The notes below the pieces were generated by a model. The model had not been told where the DNA came from and made no database searches. It saw only the letters and a list, made by a program, of their open reading frames with translations. The position numbers were made by a program, and so were the translations under genes. A stretch of DNA of 64,000 bases from Acidovorax sp. Leaf78 (GTDB lineage: Bacteria > Pseudomonadota > Gammaproteobacteria > Burkholderiales > Burkholderiaceae_C): the NCBI RefSeq assembly GCF_001422735.1, contig NZ_LMLZ01000022.1, forward strand, positions 277,869-341,868, given 5' to 3'. Positions within the stretch are counted from its first letter, which is position 1. Every line of letters starts with the position of its first letter. Positions 8,610 through 17,776 of this stretch are shown here, piece after piece.

Positions 8610-9623
8610 ATGACTCGCCACACTGCCACCACACCCCACGTTGCACCCCTTTCCCGCCGGCGCACGCTGGCCGCCGGGCTGGCCCTGGCCACTCTCGCAG
8701 CCGGCATGCCGCTGGCCGCGCATGCCGCCTTTCCAGAGCGCTCGATCACCCTCGTGGTGCCCACCGCGGCCGGCGGCGGCAACGACGGCATGGCCCGCGT
8801 GGTGGCCCAGAAGATGTCCCAGTTGCTGGGCCAGTCGGTGATCGTCGAGAACAAGGCCGGGGCCAACGGCGCCATCGCCGCGGAGTTTGTGGCCCGTGCC
8901 GCGCCGGACGGCCACACCATCCTGTTCGGCTACATCGGCACGCACGGCATGAGCCCCGCGCTGCAGAAGCTGCGCTACGACCCCATCACCCAGTTCGAGC
9001 CCATCGGCATGGTCTGTTACTCGCCCACGCTGATGGTGATCAACCCCAAGGTGCCCGCCAAGACGGTGGCCGAGTTCGTGGCGCTGACCAAGGCGAACCC
9101 CAGCGCCTACAACTACGCATCGGCCGGCAACGGCACCGCACCGCACTTCTCGGCCGAGATGTTCAAGCTCGAAAGCGGCGCACAGATGGCGCACGTGCCC
9201 TACCGCGGCTCGGCCCCGGCGATGAACGACACCATGGCCAACCAGACGCAGGTGATGTTCCCCAGCCTGTTCTCGGCCTCCTCGCACGTCAAGAACGGCA
9301 AGCTGCGCGCGCTGGCCCTGGCCGGCCCCAAGCGCTCGTCGCTGATGCCAGACGTACCCACGATGGAAGAAGCGGGCATCAAGGGCGTGGAGATCACGCA
9401 GTGGTACGCGCTGTTCGCCCCGGCCAAGACCTCGAAGGCGGTGGTGGAGCAGCTCAACAAGACGCTCAACGCCGCCCTGGCCGACAAAGACGTCGCGCGC
9501 CGCATCGAAGAGCAGGGCGCCGTGGTGGACAGCAGCACGCCCGAAGCGCTGGCCATGACCGTGCGCCAGGAGCTCGCCAAGTGGCGCGGTGTGGTGCAAA
9601 AGGCCCAGCTGACGGCTGATTGA
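8610..9623 (+). CDS. Bug/TctC-family periplasmic solute receptor
   Basis: Bug proteins are periplasmic receptors for carboxylates, first known from tripartite tricarboxylate transporters and greatly expanded in beta-proteobacteria. The 337-residue product has an AGGAGA ribosome-binding site at 8598-8603 and an N-terminal export signal with SRRRTLAAGLALATLAAG, compatible with Tat or Sec, cleaved near AHA|AFPERS. The mature part shows family hallmarks: ITLVVPTAAGGGNDGMAR, KAGANGAIAAEFVARAAPDGHT, MAHVPYRGSAPA. No TctA/TctB membrane subunits are nearby, so it is an orphan receptor. It follows the isomerase and precedes a porin, suggesting that all three serve one substrate. Confidence 0.93.
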   Translation: MTRHTATTPHVAPLSRRRTLAAGLALATLAAGMPLAAHAAFPERSITLVVPTAAGGGNDGMARVVAQKMSQLLGQSVIVENKAGANGAIAAEFVARAAPDGHTILFGYIGTHGMSPALQKLRYDPITQFEPIGMVCYSPTLMVINPKVPAKTVAEFVALTKANPSAYNYASAGNGTAPHFSAEMFKLESGAQMAHVPYRGSAPAMNDTMANQTQVMFPSLFSASSHVKNGKLRALALAGPKRSSLMPDVPTMEEAGIKGVEITQWYALFAPAKTSKAVVEQLNKTLNAALADKDVARRIEEQGAVVDSSTPEALAMTVRQELAKWRGVVQKAQLTAD

Positions 9624-9661
9624 CCTGCCCCCCAAAGAACACACCGATCCGAGGAGACACC

Positions 9662-10786
9662 ATGACAACAAAGACCGCGGCGCCGTACGCCCTGTATGCG
9701 CCCTCCGCCTTGCGCGCCCTTTGCGCCCTGCTGGCGTGCGCGCCCGCCTTCGCCCAGACGACGCCCGCAGCCTCCACCCCATCCTCCGCGCTCACGCTCT
9801 ACGGCGTGGTGGACCTGGGCGTGCGCCAGGCCAGTGGCCTCTCGGCCGCCAACGCGCCCGCGCCGGGGTCGAGCCGCAGCCTGGGCAGCGGCATCCACAC
9901 CACCAGCCGCTGGGGCGTGCGGGGCACGGAGGACCTGGGCGGCGGCCTGCGTGCGCTGTTCAACCTGGAAAGCGGCCTGAACGCCGACACCGGCGCGCCT
10001 GCCAACAGCAGCAAGTACTTCGACCGCGCCTCGTGGGTGGGCCTGCAGGGCGGGTGGGGCACGGTGGCGCTGGGCCGGCAGACGACCACGCTGGCCGACG
10101 CCATATCGCCCGTGGACCCGCTGGCCATGCGCTTTGCCAGCTTCAACCCCAACATCGGCGTGACCGCGCTCAGCCAGCACGGCCTGGGCATCGAGTACGG
10201 CAGCGCGGGCGCCAACTCAGGCTCGTACCGGCTGGACAATTCCATCAAGTACACCGGCCGTTTCGGCGGCTTCACCGCTCGGGCCATGCTGGGCCTGGGC
10301 GAGGTGGCATCGCAGACCTCGCCGTTGTCCTCGCGCGGCGTGGGCCTGGCCTATGCGGACGGCGGTTTCACCGTGTCGGGCGCTGTGCAGAACTTCAAGG
10401 ACGCCAACCTGCGCTCGCTCGACGGGGCCACGCTGGGCGCGGCCTACCAGTGGGGCACCGTGCGCCTGGCGGCCAACGCCGGGCGCAGCAAGGCGCAGAC
10501 CGGTGCGGCCACGCACACCGAGCAGCGCGTGCTCTCGGCCGGTGCCACCTGGGCGGCCCTGCCGCTGCTGGACCTGACCGCCACCTACTACAAGGTGGAC
10601 CGCGAGCGCACCGGCTCGGCCGACGATGGCTACGGCCGCATGGTCGCGTTTGCCGAGTACAAGCTGTCGCGCCGCACCCGGGTGTACGCCGAGCTGGACC
10701 ACACGCGCTGGCGCAATGGCTTTCAGGGCGCGGCCAACAAACGCACGGCCAGCGGCGTGTCTGCCGGTGTGATGCACAGCTTCTGA
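9662..10786 (+). CDS. Gram-negative general porin (Omp32-like)
   Basis: A 374-residue outer-membrane porin of the beta-proteobacterial 16-strand trimeric type. It has a GAGGAG ribosome-binding site at 9651-9656 and a signal peptide ending near CAPAFAQ. The start of the barrel, SALTLYGVVDLGVRQ, is characteristic, as are RSLGSGIHTTSRWGVRGTEDLGGG, RASWVGLQGGWGTVALGRQTT and a terminal phenylalanine (SAGVMHSF) required by the BAM machine. It lies 38 bp after the Bug gene and likely supplies the outer-membrane entry for the same carboxylate. Specificity cannot be read from sequence. Confidence 0.93.
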   Translation: MTTKTAAPYALYAPSALRALCALLACAPAFAQTTPAASTPSSALTLYGVVDLGVRQASGLSAANAPAPGSSRSLGSGIHTTSRWGVRGTEDLGGGLRALFNLESGLNADTGAPANSSKYFDRASWVGLQGGWGTVALGRQTTTLADAISPVDPLAMRFASFNPNIGVTALSQHGLGIEYGSAGANSGSYRLDNSIKYTGRFGGFTARAMLGLGEVASQTSPLSSRGVGLAYADGGFTVSGAVQNFKDANLRSLDGATLGAAYQWGTVRLAANAGRSKAQTGAATHTEQRVLSAGATWAALPLLDLTATYYKVDRERTGSADDGYGRMVAFAEYKLSRRTRVYAELDHTRWRNGFQGAANKRTASGVSAGVMHSF

Positions 10787-10897
10787 GGTCGCCAGGCCCG
10801 GCTGCGCAGCGTCTGGTGGGGCTGCGCAGTCTGTTTCTTTTGGCCAAAGTGGGCGGCATGGCTCCGCACGCATCGTTTCTTCCCTGATGACACAATG

Positions 10898-10959
10898 CTA
10901 CAAAAACAGTAGCTGCTAGCGCTTTCCTATCCAGCGGTGGAGCCTGTTTTTGGCCTAAA
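10898..10959. repeat. Dispersed family repeat, copy 1
   Basis: Contains AGTAGCTGCTAGCGCTTTCC and ATCCAGCGGTGG followed by a TTTTTGGCC tail. It resembles the copies at 13616, 22100, 35137, 41170, 47440 and 49695. The core is an imperfect dyad (GCTAGCGCTT...CCAGCGGT). It lies between the porin stop and tcuR and may act as a transcript-end or attenuation hairpin. Confidence 0.7.
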
Positions 10960-11031
10960 GCAGCGCCACCCGAGTGTGCGAACATCCGCCCCATCACACA
11001 CCGTGATGGCATTCGCCCACGAGGCCCTGCG

Positions 11032-12015
11032 ATGGAACTGAGACAACTGCGCTATTTCGTGCGCGTGGTGGAGCGTGGCTCCATGAGCCGCGCCGCCCTG
11101 GACCTGGATGTTGTGCAGTCCGCGCTCAGCCAGCAGATCACCCGGCTGGAGGGCGAGCTGGCCACGCGCCTGCTGCAGCGCACGCCGCGCGGCGTGACGC
11201 CCACCGAGGCGGGCCTGGCGTTCTTCCGCGAGGCCCAGCTCACCCTGCGCCATGCCGACCAGGCCGTGCGCGCCGCGCAGCAGGCGCGCCTGTCGGGCAC
11301 CGTCACCGTGGGCCTGGCGCCCACCACCGCGGGCGTGCTGGGCCTGCCGCTGATGCAGGCCATGCGCATGCGCTACCCCGACGTGCGGCTGCACATGGTC
11401 GAGAGCATGTCGGGCCACCTCACGGCCATGCTCAACGCGCGCGAGCTGGACCTGGCCGTGCTGTTCGACACCCGCCTGCACCAGGCCCGGCAGGCCGCGG
11501 GCGCGCGGCGCTGGGAGATGGCGCCGCTGCTGGAAGAAGACCTGTTTCTCATCTGCGCGCGCCGAGGCCCTGGCAACCCCGTCGGCCGTGCCTTGCCCGA
11601 GACACTGACCGTGGCCGAGCTGGGCGACGAGCCGCTGATCCTGCCCACCGGCCCGCACGGCCTGCGCAGCACGCTCGACACCGCCTTCGCGCGCGACCGC
11701 GTGGCGCCGCACGTGGTGCTGGAGGTGGACTCGCTGGCGATGGTGATGGCCGCCGTGGACGCGGGCCTGGGCTCCACCGTGCAGCCCTGGGCCGCCATGG
11801 GCCGCTACCCGGACGCGGCCGAGCGCTTTCAGTGCGCGCGCCTGACCGACGCGCCCGCGCGCCGCGTGAACCTGCTGTGCAGTTTGCCGGACGAAGAACT
11901 CTCGCCCGCCGCGCTGGCCACGCGCGTGGTCATGGCGGACTGCGTGCGCGAGCTGGTCGCCAGCGGCCAGTGGTTCGGGACGACGTGGATCGGCGGCGAA
12001 GGCGCAACCGTCTGA
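11032..12015 (+). CDS. tcuR: LysR-family regulator of tricarballylate use, TcuR-like
   Basis: A 327-residue LysR regulator with helix-turn-helix MELRQLRYFVRVVERGSMSR ... SALSQQITRLEGELATRLLQRT and an effector domain beginning near TVTVGLAPTTAGVLGLP. The N-terminal half closely follows, from memory, Salmonella TcuR, the regulator of tcuABC. It sits directly upstream of tcuA-tcuB on the same strand, unlike the usual divergent arrangement. That places any operator in the 222-bp gap before tcuA or in the spacer before this gene. Likely effector: tricarballylate or a related tricarboxylate (inference from the orthologue). Confidence 0.85.
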   Translation: MELRQLRYFVRVVERGSMSRAALDLDVVQSALSQQITRLEGELATRLLQRTPRGVTPTEAGLAFFREAQLTLRHADQAVRAAQQARLSGTVTVGLAPTTAGVLGLPLMQAMRMRYPDVRLHMVESMSGHLTAMLNARELDLAVLFDTRLHQARQAAGARRWEMAPLLEEDLFLICARRGPGNPVGRALPETLTVAELGDEPLILPTGPHGLRSTLDTAFARDRVAPHVVLEVDSLAMVMAAVDAGLGSTVQPWAAMGRYPDAAERFQCARLTDAPARRVNLLCSLPDEELSPAALATRVVMADCVRELVASGQWFGTTWIGGEGATV

Positions 12016-12160
12016 ACCTGCCACGCGCCCTCAACGGCCACGCTGCCATCTCGATCCGTGATACCCCCATGACCTGAGCATGCTGCACGGCGGCCCGCCG
12101 TCTCCCTACAGTCGCCGTCACACGATGAACGACACGGCGACCCCGCCAGGAGACACCACC

Positions 12161-12241
12161 ATGGGCCCCACACCCCTTCCCACCACGCCTGCCTGCGGCA
12201 CGGGCTGCACCCGCCGCATCCGCACGGGCCCACGGCCATGA
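12161..12241 (+). CDS. Possible 26-residue leader peptide overlapping tcuA
   Basis: An ATG at 12161 is preceded by a strong ribosome-binding site, AGGAGA (12148-12153), at good spacing. The frame encodes 26 residues rich in Pro, Thr and Arg with two Cys, and ends in a TGA that overlaps the tcuA ATG as ATGA. The tcuA start itself has no visible ribosome-binding site, so this short frame could bring ribosomes to tcuA by coupling. No family is recognised. It could instead be chance in high-GC sequence. Confidence 0.45.
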   Translation: MGPTPLPTTPACGTGCTRRIRTGPRP

Positions 12242-13692
12242 GCGTGGATGTCCTGGTCATCGGCGGCGGCAACGCCGCGCTGTGCGCCGCGCTCATGGCG
12301 CGCGAGGCAGGGGCCAGCGTGCTGCTGCTCGAATCGGCCCCGCGGGCCTGGCGCGGCGGCAACTCGGCCCACACCCGCAACCTGCGCTGCATGCACGATG
12401 CGCCGCAGGACGTGCTGGTCGGCAGTTATCCCGAAGAGGAGTTCTGGCAGGACCTGCTCAAGGTCACGGGCGGCCTGACCAACGAGCACCTGGCGCGCCT
12501 GGTGATCCGCGCGTCGGCCACCTGCCGCCCCTGGATGCGCCGCCACGGCGTGCACTTTCAGCCCGCGCTGGCGGGCACGCTGCATGTGGCGCGCACCAAC
12601 GCGTTCTTCATGGGCGGGGGCAAGGCGCTGGTCAATGCCTACTACCGCAGCGCCGAGGCCCTGGGCGTGCAGGTGCGCTACGAGTCGCCGGTGGAGCGCC
12701 TGGATATCGACAACGGCCGCTTCGTCGCGGCGCACCTGGCGGGCGGCGAGCGCATCACCGCCAGGAGCTGCGTGCTCGCGGCCGGCGGGTTCGAGTCCAA
12801 CCGCGAATGGCTGCGCGAGGCCTGGGGCCAGAACGAGCGCGGCGAGTGGCCGTCGGACAACTTCCTCATCCGCGGCACGGCCTACAACCGGGGCGTGTTG
12901 CTCCGGCACCTGCTCGACGACCACGGCGCGGACCGCATCGGCGACCCCACGCAGGCCCACATGGTGGCCATCGACGCGCGCGCGCCGCTGTACGACGGCG
13001 GCATCTGCACGCGCATCGACTGCGTGTCACTGGGCGTGGTGGTCAACCGCGAGGGCGAGCGTTTCTACGACGAGGGCGAGGACTTCTGGCCCAAGCGTTA
13101 CGCCATCTGGGGGCGCCTGGTGGCGCAGCAGCCGGGGCAGATCGGCTACTCGGTCATCGACAGCCAGGCCATCGGCCGCTTCATGCCGCCCGTGTTCCCG
13201 GGCGTGAAGGCCGACACCCTGCCCGAGCTGGCCGCAAAGCTCGGCCTGCCTGTGGACACCTTCATGCACACGCTCGATACCTACAACGCCGCCTGCCGCG
13301 CGGGCACCTTCGACCACACCACGCTGGACGACTGCCACACCGAGGGCATCGCGCCCGCCAAGACCCACTGGGCGCGGCCCATCGCCACCGGGCCGTTCTA
13401 CGGCTACGCGCTCAGGCCCGGCGTGACGTTCACCTACCTGGGGCTGCACACCGACGAGACCGCCGCCGTGCGCTTTGGCAACGCGCCCAGCCCCAACCTG
13501 TTCGTGGCCGGCGAAATGATGGCCGGCAATGTGCTGGGCAAGGGTTACACGGCCGGGGTGGGCATGAGCATCGGTACGGCCTTCGGCCGCATCGCGGGCG
13601 CGCAGGCGGCTTTGGCATCAAAACAGGGCCTACCGCTTGCCCATCCAGCGCAACCAGCTATAAAAACAGGAGTACCCCATGCAAGCGCTTGA
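12238..13692 (+). CDS. tcuA: FAD-dependent tricarballylate dehydrogenase TcuA
   Basis: TcuA oxidises tricarballylate to cis-aconitate, passing electrons to TcuB. The 484-residue flavoprotein begins with the dinucleotide-binding motif [20 protein letters not shown]. It carries substrate-side motifs of the fumarate-reductase/succinate-dehydrogenase flavoprotein class ([24 protein letters not shown]) and the C-terminal FAD motif [20 protein letters not shown]. The last ~25 residues ([20 protein letters not shown]...) are not typical of the enzyme and are encoded by a copy of the dispersed repeat. The gene overlaps tcuB by 14 bp. cis-Aconitate would enter the TCA cycle. Confidence 0.92.
   Translation: MSVDVLVIGGGNAALCAALMAREAGASVLLLESAPRAWRGGNSAHTRNLRCMHDAPQDVLVGSYPEEEFWQDLLKVTGGLTNEHLARLVIRASATCRPWMRRHGVHFQPALAGTLHVARTNAFFMGGGKALVNAYYRSAEALGVQVRYESPVERLDIDNGRFVAAHLAGGERITARSCVLAAGGFESNREWLREAWGQNERGEWPSDNFLIRGTAYNRGVLLRHLLDDHGADRIGDPTQAHMVAIDARAPLYDGGICTRIDCVSLGVVVNREGERFYDEGEDFWPKRYAIWGRLVAQQPGQIGYSVIDSQAIGRFMPPVFPGVKADTLPELAAKLGLPVDTFMHTLDTYNAACRAGTFDHTTLDDCHTEGIAPAKTHWARPIATGPFYGYALRPGVTFTYLGLHTDETAAVRFGNAPSPNLFVAGEMMAGNVLGKGYTAGVGMSIGTAFGRIAGAQAALASKQGLPLAHPAQPAIKTGVPHASA
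13616..13669. repeat. Dispersed family repeat, copy 2, inside the 3' end of tcuA
   Basis: CATCAAAACAGGGCC, CCGCTTGCCCATCCAGCG and CAGCTATAAAAACAG match the dispersed repeat in reverse orientation. This copy is translated as the C-terminal tail of TcuA, and the adjacent AGGAG acts as the tcuB ribosome-binding site. Confidence 0.8.
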
Positions 13693-14872
13693 AGCCCTGA
13701 CACGCGATGCCCGGGCGCTGGCCAACGGCGACGTCGTGCCTGCACCGCCCCTGACGGGCGCCGAAGCCGAGGTGGCGCGCCAGCTGCAGATCTGCAACGC
13801 CTGCCGCTACTGCGAAGGCTTTTGCGCCGTGTTCCCGGCCATGACGCGCCGGCTCGAATTCCCCAAGGCCGACATCCACTTCATCGCCAACCTGTGCCAC
13901 AACTGCGGAGCCTGCCTGCACGCCTGCCAGTACGCGCCGCCGCACGAATTTGCGGTGAACATCCCGCAGGCCATGGCGCAGGTGCGCGGCCAGACGTATG
14001 CGGACTACGCGTGGCCCCCGGCGCTGGGCGCGCTGTACCAGCGCAACGGCCTCACGCTGTCGCTCGCGCTGGCGGCAGGCCTGGCGCTGTTCCTGGTGCT
14101 GGCCGTGGCGCTGCACGGGCAGGGCCTGGCGGCGCTGTGGAGCACGCCTCAGGGCGGCTTCTACGGCATCTTTCCGCACAACCTGCTGGTGGGCCTGTTC
14201 GCGCCGGTGTTCCTGTTCGCCACGCTGGCCCTGGCGCTGGGCGTGCGCCGCTTCTGGCGCGACGTGACGCCCGCCACCAGTGGTGCGCCGCTGAGCGCCC
14301 CCGCCACCGCCGAGGCCACCGATGCCGTGCTGCGCCTGAAATACCTGGACGGCGGCCACGGCGAGGGCTGCCACAACGAGGACGACGCGTACACCCTGTC
14401 GCGCCGGCGGTTTCACCACCTCACGTTCTACGGCTTCATGCTGTGCTTTGCGGCCACCAGCGTGGCCACGCTGTACCACTACCTGCTGGGCCAGGCCGCA
14501 CCGTACGACCTGCCCAGCCTGCCCAAACTGCTGGGCGGCGTGGGCGGCATCAGCCTGGCGCTGGGCACCGCGGGCCTGTGGTGGCTGAACCTGCGCCGCC
14601 ACCCCGCGCAGGGCGATGCCGCGCAAAAGCCCATGGACCGCGGCTTCATCGCGCTGCTGTTCCTCACCGCGACCAGCGGCCTGCTGCTCTGGGCCGCGCG
14701 CGGCACGCCGGCCCTGGCGCTGATGCTGTGCCTGCACCTGGGCGCGGTGATGGCGCTGTTCGCCACGCTGCCCTACGGCAAGTTCGCGCACGGCATCTTC
14801 CGCACCGCGGCACTGCTGCGCCATGCGGTGGAAAAGCGCCAGCCCCACCCCATCGGACTGGGTGCCGACTGA
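13679..14872 (+). CDS. tcuB: Tricarballylate utilisation protein TcuB (CitB-like Fe-S membrane protein)
   Basis: TcuB reoxidises the TcuA flavin and delivers electrons to the membrane quinone pool. The 397-residue product has two cysteine clusters near the N-terminus, [11 protein letters not shown] and [11 protein letters not shown], which fit two [4Fe-4S] centres. Several hydrophobic helices follow (near residues 125-145, 165-185, 250-270 and in the C-terminal third), with histidines that could bind haem. An AGGAG just upstream and a 14-bp overlap with tcuA indicate coupled expression. Length and motif order fit the TcuB/CitB family. Confidence 0.92.
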   Translation: MQALEALTRDARALANGDVVPAPPLTGAEAEVARQLQICNACRYCEGFCAVFPAMTRRLEFPKADIHFIANLCHNCGACLHACQYAPPHEFAVNIPQAMAQVRGQTYADYAWPPALGALYQRNGLTLSLALAAGLALFLVLAVALHGQGLAALWSTPQGGFYGIFPHNLLVGLFAPVFLFATLALALGVRRFWRDVTPATSGAPLSAPATAEATDAVLRLKYLDGGHGEGCHNEDDAYTLSRRRFHHLTFYGFMLCFAATSVATLYHYLLGQAAPYDLPSLPKLLGGVGGISLALGTAGLWWLNLRRHPAQGDAAQKPMDRGFIALLFLTATSGLLLWAARGTPALALMLCLHLGAVMALFATLPYGKFAHGIFRTAALLRHAVEKRQPHPIGLGAD

Positions 14873-14965
14873 GCACGGGCGTGGCGAAGCGCCCCGGTGT
14901 GCGGTGACGCCACCGACAACCACACGACAACACGAATCCACAACACCACGATGAAGGAGACCACC

Positions 14966-15940
14966 ATGAAAAAACGCGCTGCCCTGCACGCCCTCGCCAC
15001 GGCCACCGCCCTGCTGCTGGGTGGCGCCGGCCACGCCCAGGACTTCCCGCCCAAAAAGCCCGTGACCCTTGTCGTCGGCTTTGCCGCCGGCGGCGCGGCG
15101 GATGCCGCCGCGCGCCTGATCGCCAAGAAACTGGGCGAGAACATCGGCCAGCCGGTGGTGGTGGACAACAAGGGCGGGGCGGGCGGCAACATCGCCCACC
15201 AGTTCGTGGCCAATGCGGTGCCCGATGGCACGGTGCTGCTGCTGGGCTCGGTGGGGCCGCTGACCATCGCGCTGCACCTCATGAAGCTCACCTACGACCC
15301 ATTCAAGGACCTGGCGGCAGTGTCGGGCGGGGTGAACTTTCCGAACGTGCTGGTGGTGCACCAGGATGCGGGCGCCAAGACGCTGGCCGAGTTCGTGCAG
15401 CTGTCCAAGAAGAAGCCCGGCAGCGTGGACTTTGCCTCCACCGGCGCGGGTTCGGCGTCGCACCTGGCGGGCGAGCTGTTCAACCAGCGTGCGGGCATCG
15501 ACATGACCCACGTTCCATACAAAGGGGGTGCTCCAGCCCTGCAAGACCTGCTGGGCGGGCGCATCACCTCGTACTTTGCCGCGCCGCCCACGGCCATGCC
15601 GCATGTGGAGACGGGCAAGCTAATCCCCCTGGCCACCACGGGCCTCACGCGCCCGGCGTACCTGCCGAACATCCCCACCGTGGCGGAGTCGGGCTACCCC
15701 GGCTTCGAGGCGCTGAACTGGTATGCCTTCGTCGCCCCCGGCAAGACGCCGCCGGCCATCCTGGACCGCTGGAACCAGGAGATCGTGAAAGTACTGAACG
15801 ACGCGGGCGTGAAAGAGGCGCTGAACAAGCACGGCCTCACGCCCCAGCCCACCACGCGCGCCCAGCTCACGGCCTTCATGAAGAAAGAGTCCGCGCAGTG
15901 GGCGACCATCATCAAGGAGCGCAAGCTCACGGCGGAGTGA
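14966..15940 (+). CDS. Bug/TctC-family periplasmic solute receptor, second copy
   Basis: A 324-residue orphan Bug receptor. The chosen ATG follows AAGGAGA (14954-14960) and starts MKKRAALHALATATALLLGG, a Sec signal cleaved near GHAQ|DF. Family motifs include VTLVVGFAAGGAADAAARLIA, DNKGGAGGNIAHQFV, THVPYKGGAPALQDLLGG and IPTVAESGYPGFEALNWYAF. It closes the tcuR-tcuA-tcuB cluster and probably replaces the MFS transporter TcuC of Salmonella as the uptake component. The membrane partners are not in this window. Confidence 0.93.
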   Translation: MKKRAALHALATATALLLGGAGHAQDFPPKKPVTLVVGFAAGGAADAAARLIAKKLGENIGQPVVVDNKGGAGGNIAHQFVANAVPDGTVLLLGSVGPLTIALHLMKLTYDPFKDLAAVSGGVNFPNVLVVHQDAGAKTLAEFVQLSKKKPGSVDFASTGAGSASHLAGELFNQRAGIDMTHVPYKGGAPALQDLLGGRITSYFAAPPTAMPHVETGKLIPLATTGLTRPAYLPNIPTVAESGYPGFEALNWYAFVAPGKTPPAILDRWNQEIVKVLNDAGVKEALNKHGLTPQPTTRAQLTAFMKKESAQWATIIKERKLTAE

Positions 15941-16014
15941 GCGCTGCGGCCCATAGACCAGCTACAGGCCAGCCACAGAGGGGCCCTGTGGGCGGCCTGC
16001 AGCGAGGCCCGGGC

Positions 16015-16518
16015 CTAGCCCTGCTGCGACGCCGGCTCGGTGACCGAGATGTCGGTGTGCACCAGCGACAGCGGAAAGCGCTGGCCCGCCAGGTAGTCCT
16101 CCAGACAGCGCAGCAGCAGCGGGCTGCGGTGGCGCTCCGGGCAGGCGCGGATCTCGTCGGGCGTCATCCACACCGTGCGCACGATGCCGGTGTCCAGCGT
16201 GCGCCAGTCGTGGTGCGTGCCCAGCGTGCCCGCGAACGCAAAGCGCATGTAGGTGATGTCGTCGCCGGTGCGCGTCTTGGTGAAGCGGTTGAGGTACACG
16301 CCGATCAGGGCCGTGGGCTCGAAGTCGTGGGCCGTTTCCTCCAACACCTCGCGCGCGCAGGCCTGGATGGGCGACTCGCCCGGGTCCAGGTGGCCCGCGG
16401 GGTTGTTGAGCTTGAGGCCGTCCGTGGTCTCTTCCTCGACCAGCAGAAAGCGGCCGTCGCGCTCGACGAGCGCGGCCACGGTGACGTTGGGTTTCCAGCG
16501 GTGGGGCATGGCGCGCAT
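16015..16518 (-). CDS. Nudix hydrolase, NudJ-like
   Basis: A 167-residue Nudix protein with the complete signature G-x5-E-x7-REVLEET (GHLDPGESPIQACAREVLEET, positions ~41-61). The glutamates coordinate the Mg ions for diphosphate hydrolysis. The N-terminus (WKPNVTVAALVERDGRFLLVEE) and length resemble NudJ, a hydroxymethylpyrimidine-diphosphate and nucleoside-diphosphate phosphatase. Two ATGs three codons apart are possible starts (16518 or 16509). It converges with the Bug gene; a CCACAG...CTGTGG hairpin lies in the spacer near 15972-15992. Confidence 0.88.
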   Translation of the reverse strand: MRAMPHRWKPNVTVAALVERDGRFLLVEEETTDGLKLNNPAGHLDPGESPIQACAREVLEETAHDFEPTALIGVYLNRFTKTRTGDDITYMRFAFAGTLGTHHDWRTLDTGIVRTVWMTPDEIRACPERHRSPLLLRCLEDYLAGQRFPLSLVHTDISVTEPASQQG

Positions 16519-16617
16519 TATGACGAGGCAGCATGACGTGCTGCCAACAGCCCGTTCCAGCCGCCCTGCGCTGCTGTCGCGCAGGGGCTACGGCAGTGCT
16601 GCCTTGGCGCCAGTTGC

Positions 16618-17127
16618 CTACAGCATTCGCACCATGTACACCGCGCCTGCGCCATAGCTGGCCAGCCGCTCGCGCTGCACCGCATCGGCCAGGGGCTGCA
16701 CCGCGTAGCCCTGGCGCTCCCAGTAGCCCTGCGAGCCCTGCACCGACACCAGCGCCGTGTGCTGCAGTCCCTGCGCCCGCGCGGCATCCCACATCGGCTT
16801 CAGCAGGGCGCGGGCCAGCCCCTGGCCCGCGCAGTCGGGCAGCACGGCCATGTCGTGCAGGTAGAGCGTGTCGGGCTGCGGCACCGCCTCGAAGCTGCCG
16901 TGCAGGGGCGTCACCTTGTGCCGCACCGACCGGTAGGCGGCCAGGTAGGCACACACCACGCCCGCCCGCTCCAGCACCAGCGAGCAGTTGGCGGGGCTGG
17001 CCAGGCGGCGGGCAAAGACCTCACCGCTTTCCACAAAGCCCTCGCCGTAGCAGGCCAGCTGCACCGCCAGCAGGCCGGGCAGGTCCTGCAGTGAGAGGGG
17101 GCGAACGTGAGGTGGGGTTGAGCACAT
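16618..17127 (-). CDS. GNAT-family N-acetyltransferase
   Basis: A 169-residue GCN5-type acetyltransferase. The acetyl-CoA pyrophosphate-binding segment is visible as LYLHDMAVLPDCAGQGLARALLKPMWDAA, and the closing motif as GSQGYWERQGYAVQPL. The acceptor is unknown. The start at MCSTPPHVRP sits just before the domain; in-frame ATGs at 17178 and 17193 would add 17 to 22 residues, and none has a clear ribosome-binding site. It is divergent from the SnoaL-like gene. Confidence 0.85.
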   Translation of the reverse strand: MCSTPPHVRPLSLQDLPGLLAVQLACYGEGFVESGEVFARRLASPANCSLVLERAGVVCAYLAAYRSVRHKVTPLHGSFEAVPQPDTLYLHDMAVLPDCAGQGLARALLKPMWDAARAQGLQHTALVSVQGSQGYWERQGYAVQPLADAVQRERLASYGAGAVYMVRML

Positions 17128-17294
17128 CAGGGCACGGTGGTCAGCAATGGCCAGGTCCTCAATGATAGGGACGTGCATGACCTGCCGGGTCATCGACGCC
17201 GTTCACGCCCTTTTGAACAATGACCCCAGGCCGCACGCGCATGTCCTGTGCGGCCGACCCACCTGTAATCCACACCCTCAAAAGGAGCCTTGCC

Positions 17295-17708
17295 ATGAAC
17301 ACCGTCGAAACCCCGGAGCACGCCACCACCATCCCCACCGCCGCCACGGTTGCCCCCGAGCTGGCCGCACGCTACATCGCCGCCTGGAACGCCACCGACA
17401 GCGCGCAGCGCGACCATCTGGTGCGCAGCACTTTCAGCAGCGATGTGCAGTACCGCGACCCCATGATGGAAGGCCAGGGCCACCATGGCCTGGCCGCATT
17501 GATCGCTGGTGCGCAGCAGCGGTTTGCGGGTCACCGTTTCACCCTGCTGGGCACGCCCGAGGGGCACCATGATGTCGTGCGCTTTTCGTGGGCGCTGGCC
17601 GCCGATGGCGCAGAGCCCGTGGCGCGCGGCACGGATATGGCGGAGGTCGACGCACACGGCCGCCTGCGCAAAGTGACCGGTTTTCTCGACTATGTCGCCG
17701 GGGCCTGA
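17295..17708 (+). CDS. SnoaL/NTF2-like domain protein
   Basis: A 137-residue protein with the cone-shaped NTF2-like fold inferred from ELAARYIAAWNATDSAQRDHLVRSTFSSDVQYRDPMMEGQG and from a second half with RFSWALAADGAEPVARGTDMAEVDAHGRLRKVTGFLD. This family binds small hydrophobic ligands and includes isomerases, cyclases and many proteins of unknown role. A strong AAAGGAG (17281-17287) precedes the ATG. It converges with the riboflavin synthase gene and has no operon partner. Confidence 0.8.
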   Translation: MNTVETPEHATTIPTAATVAPELAARYIAAWNATDSAQRDHLVRSTFSSDVQYRDPMMEGQGHHGLAALIAGAQQRFAGHRFTLLGTPEGHHDVVRFSWALAADGAEPVARGTDMAEVDAHGRLRKVTGFLDYVAGA

Positions 17709-17776
17709 CTGCGACACGGCGCAACGCGAAGCAAGGCGGCGTCAGGCCTGCACTGCAGGCCCTCACCCTCACCACG

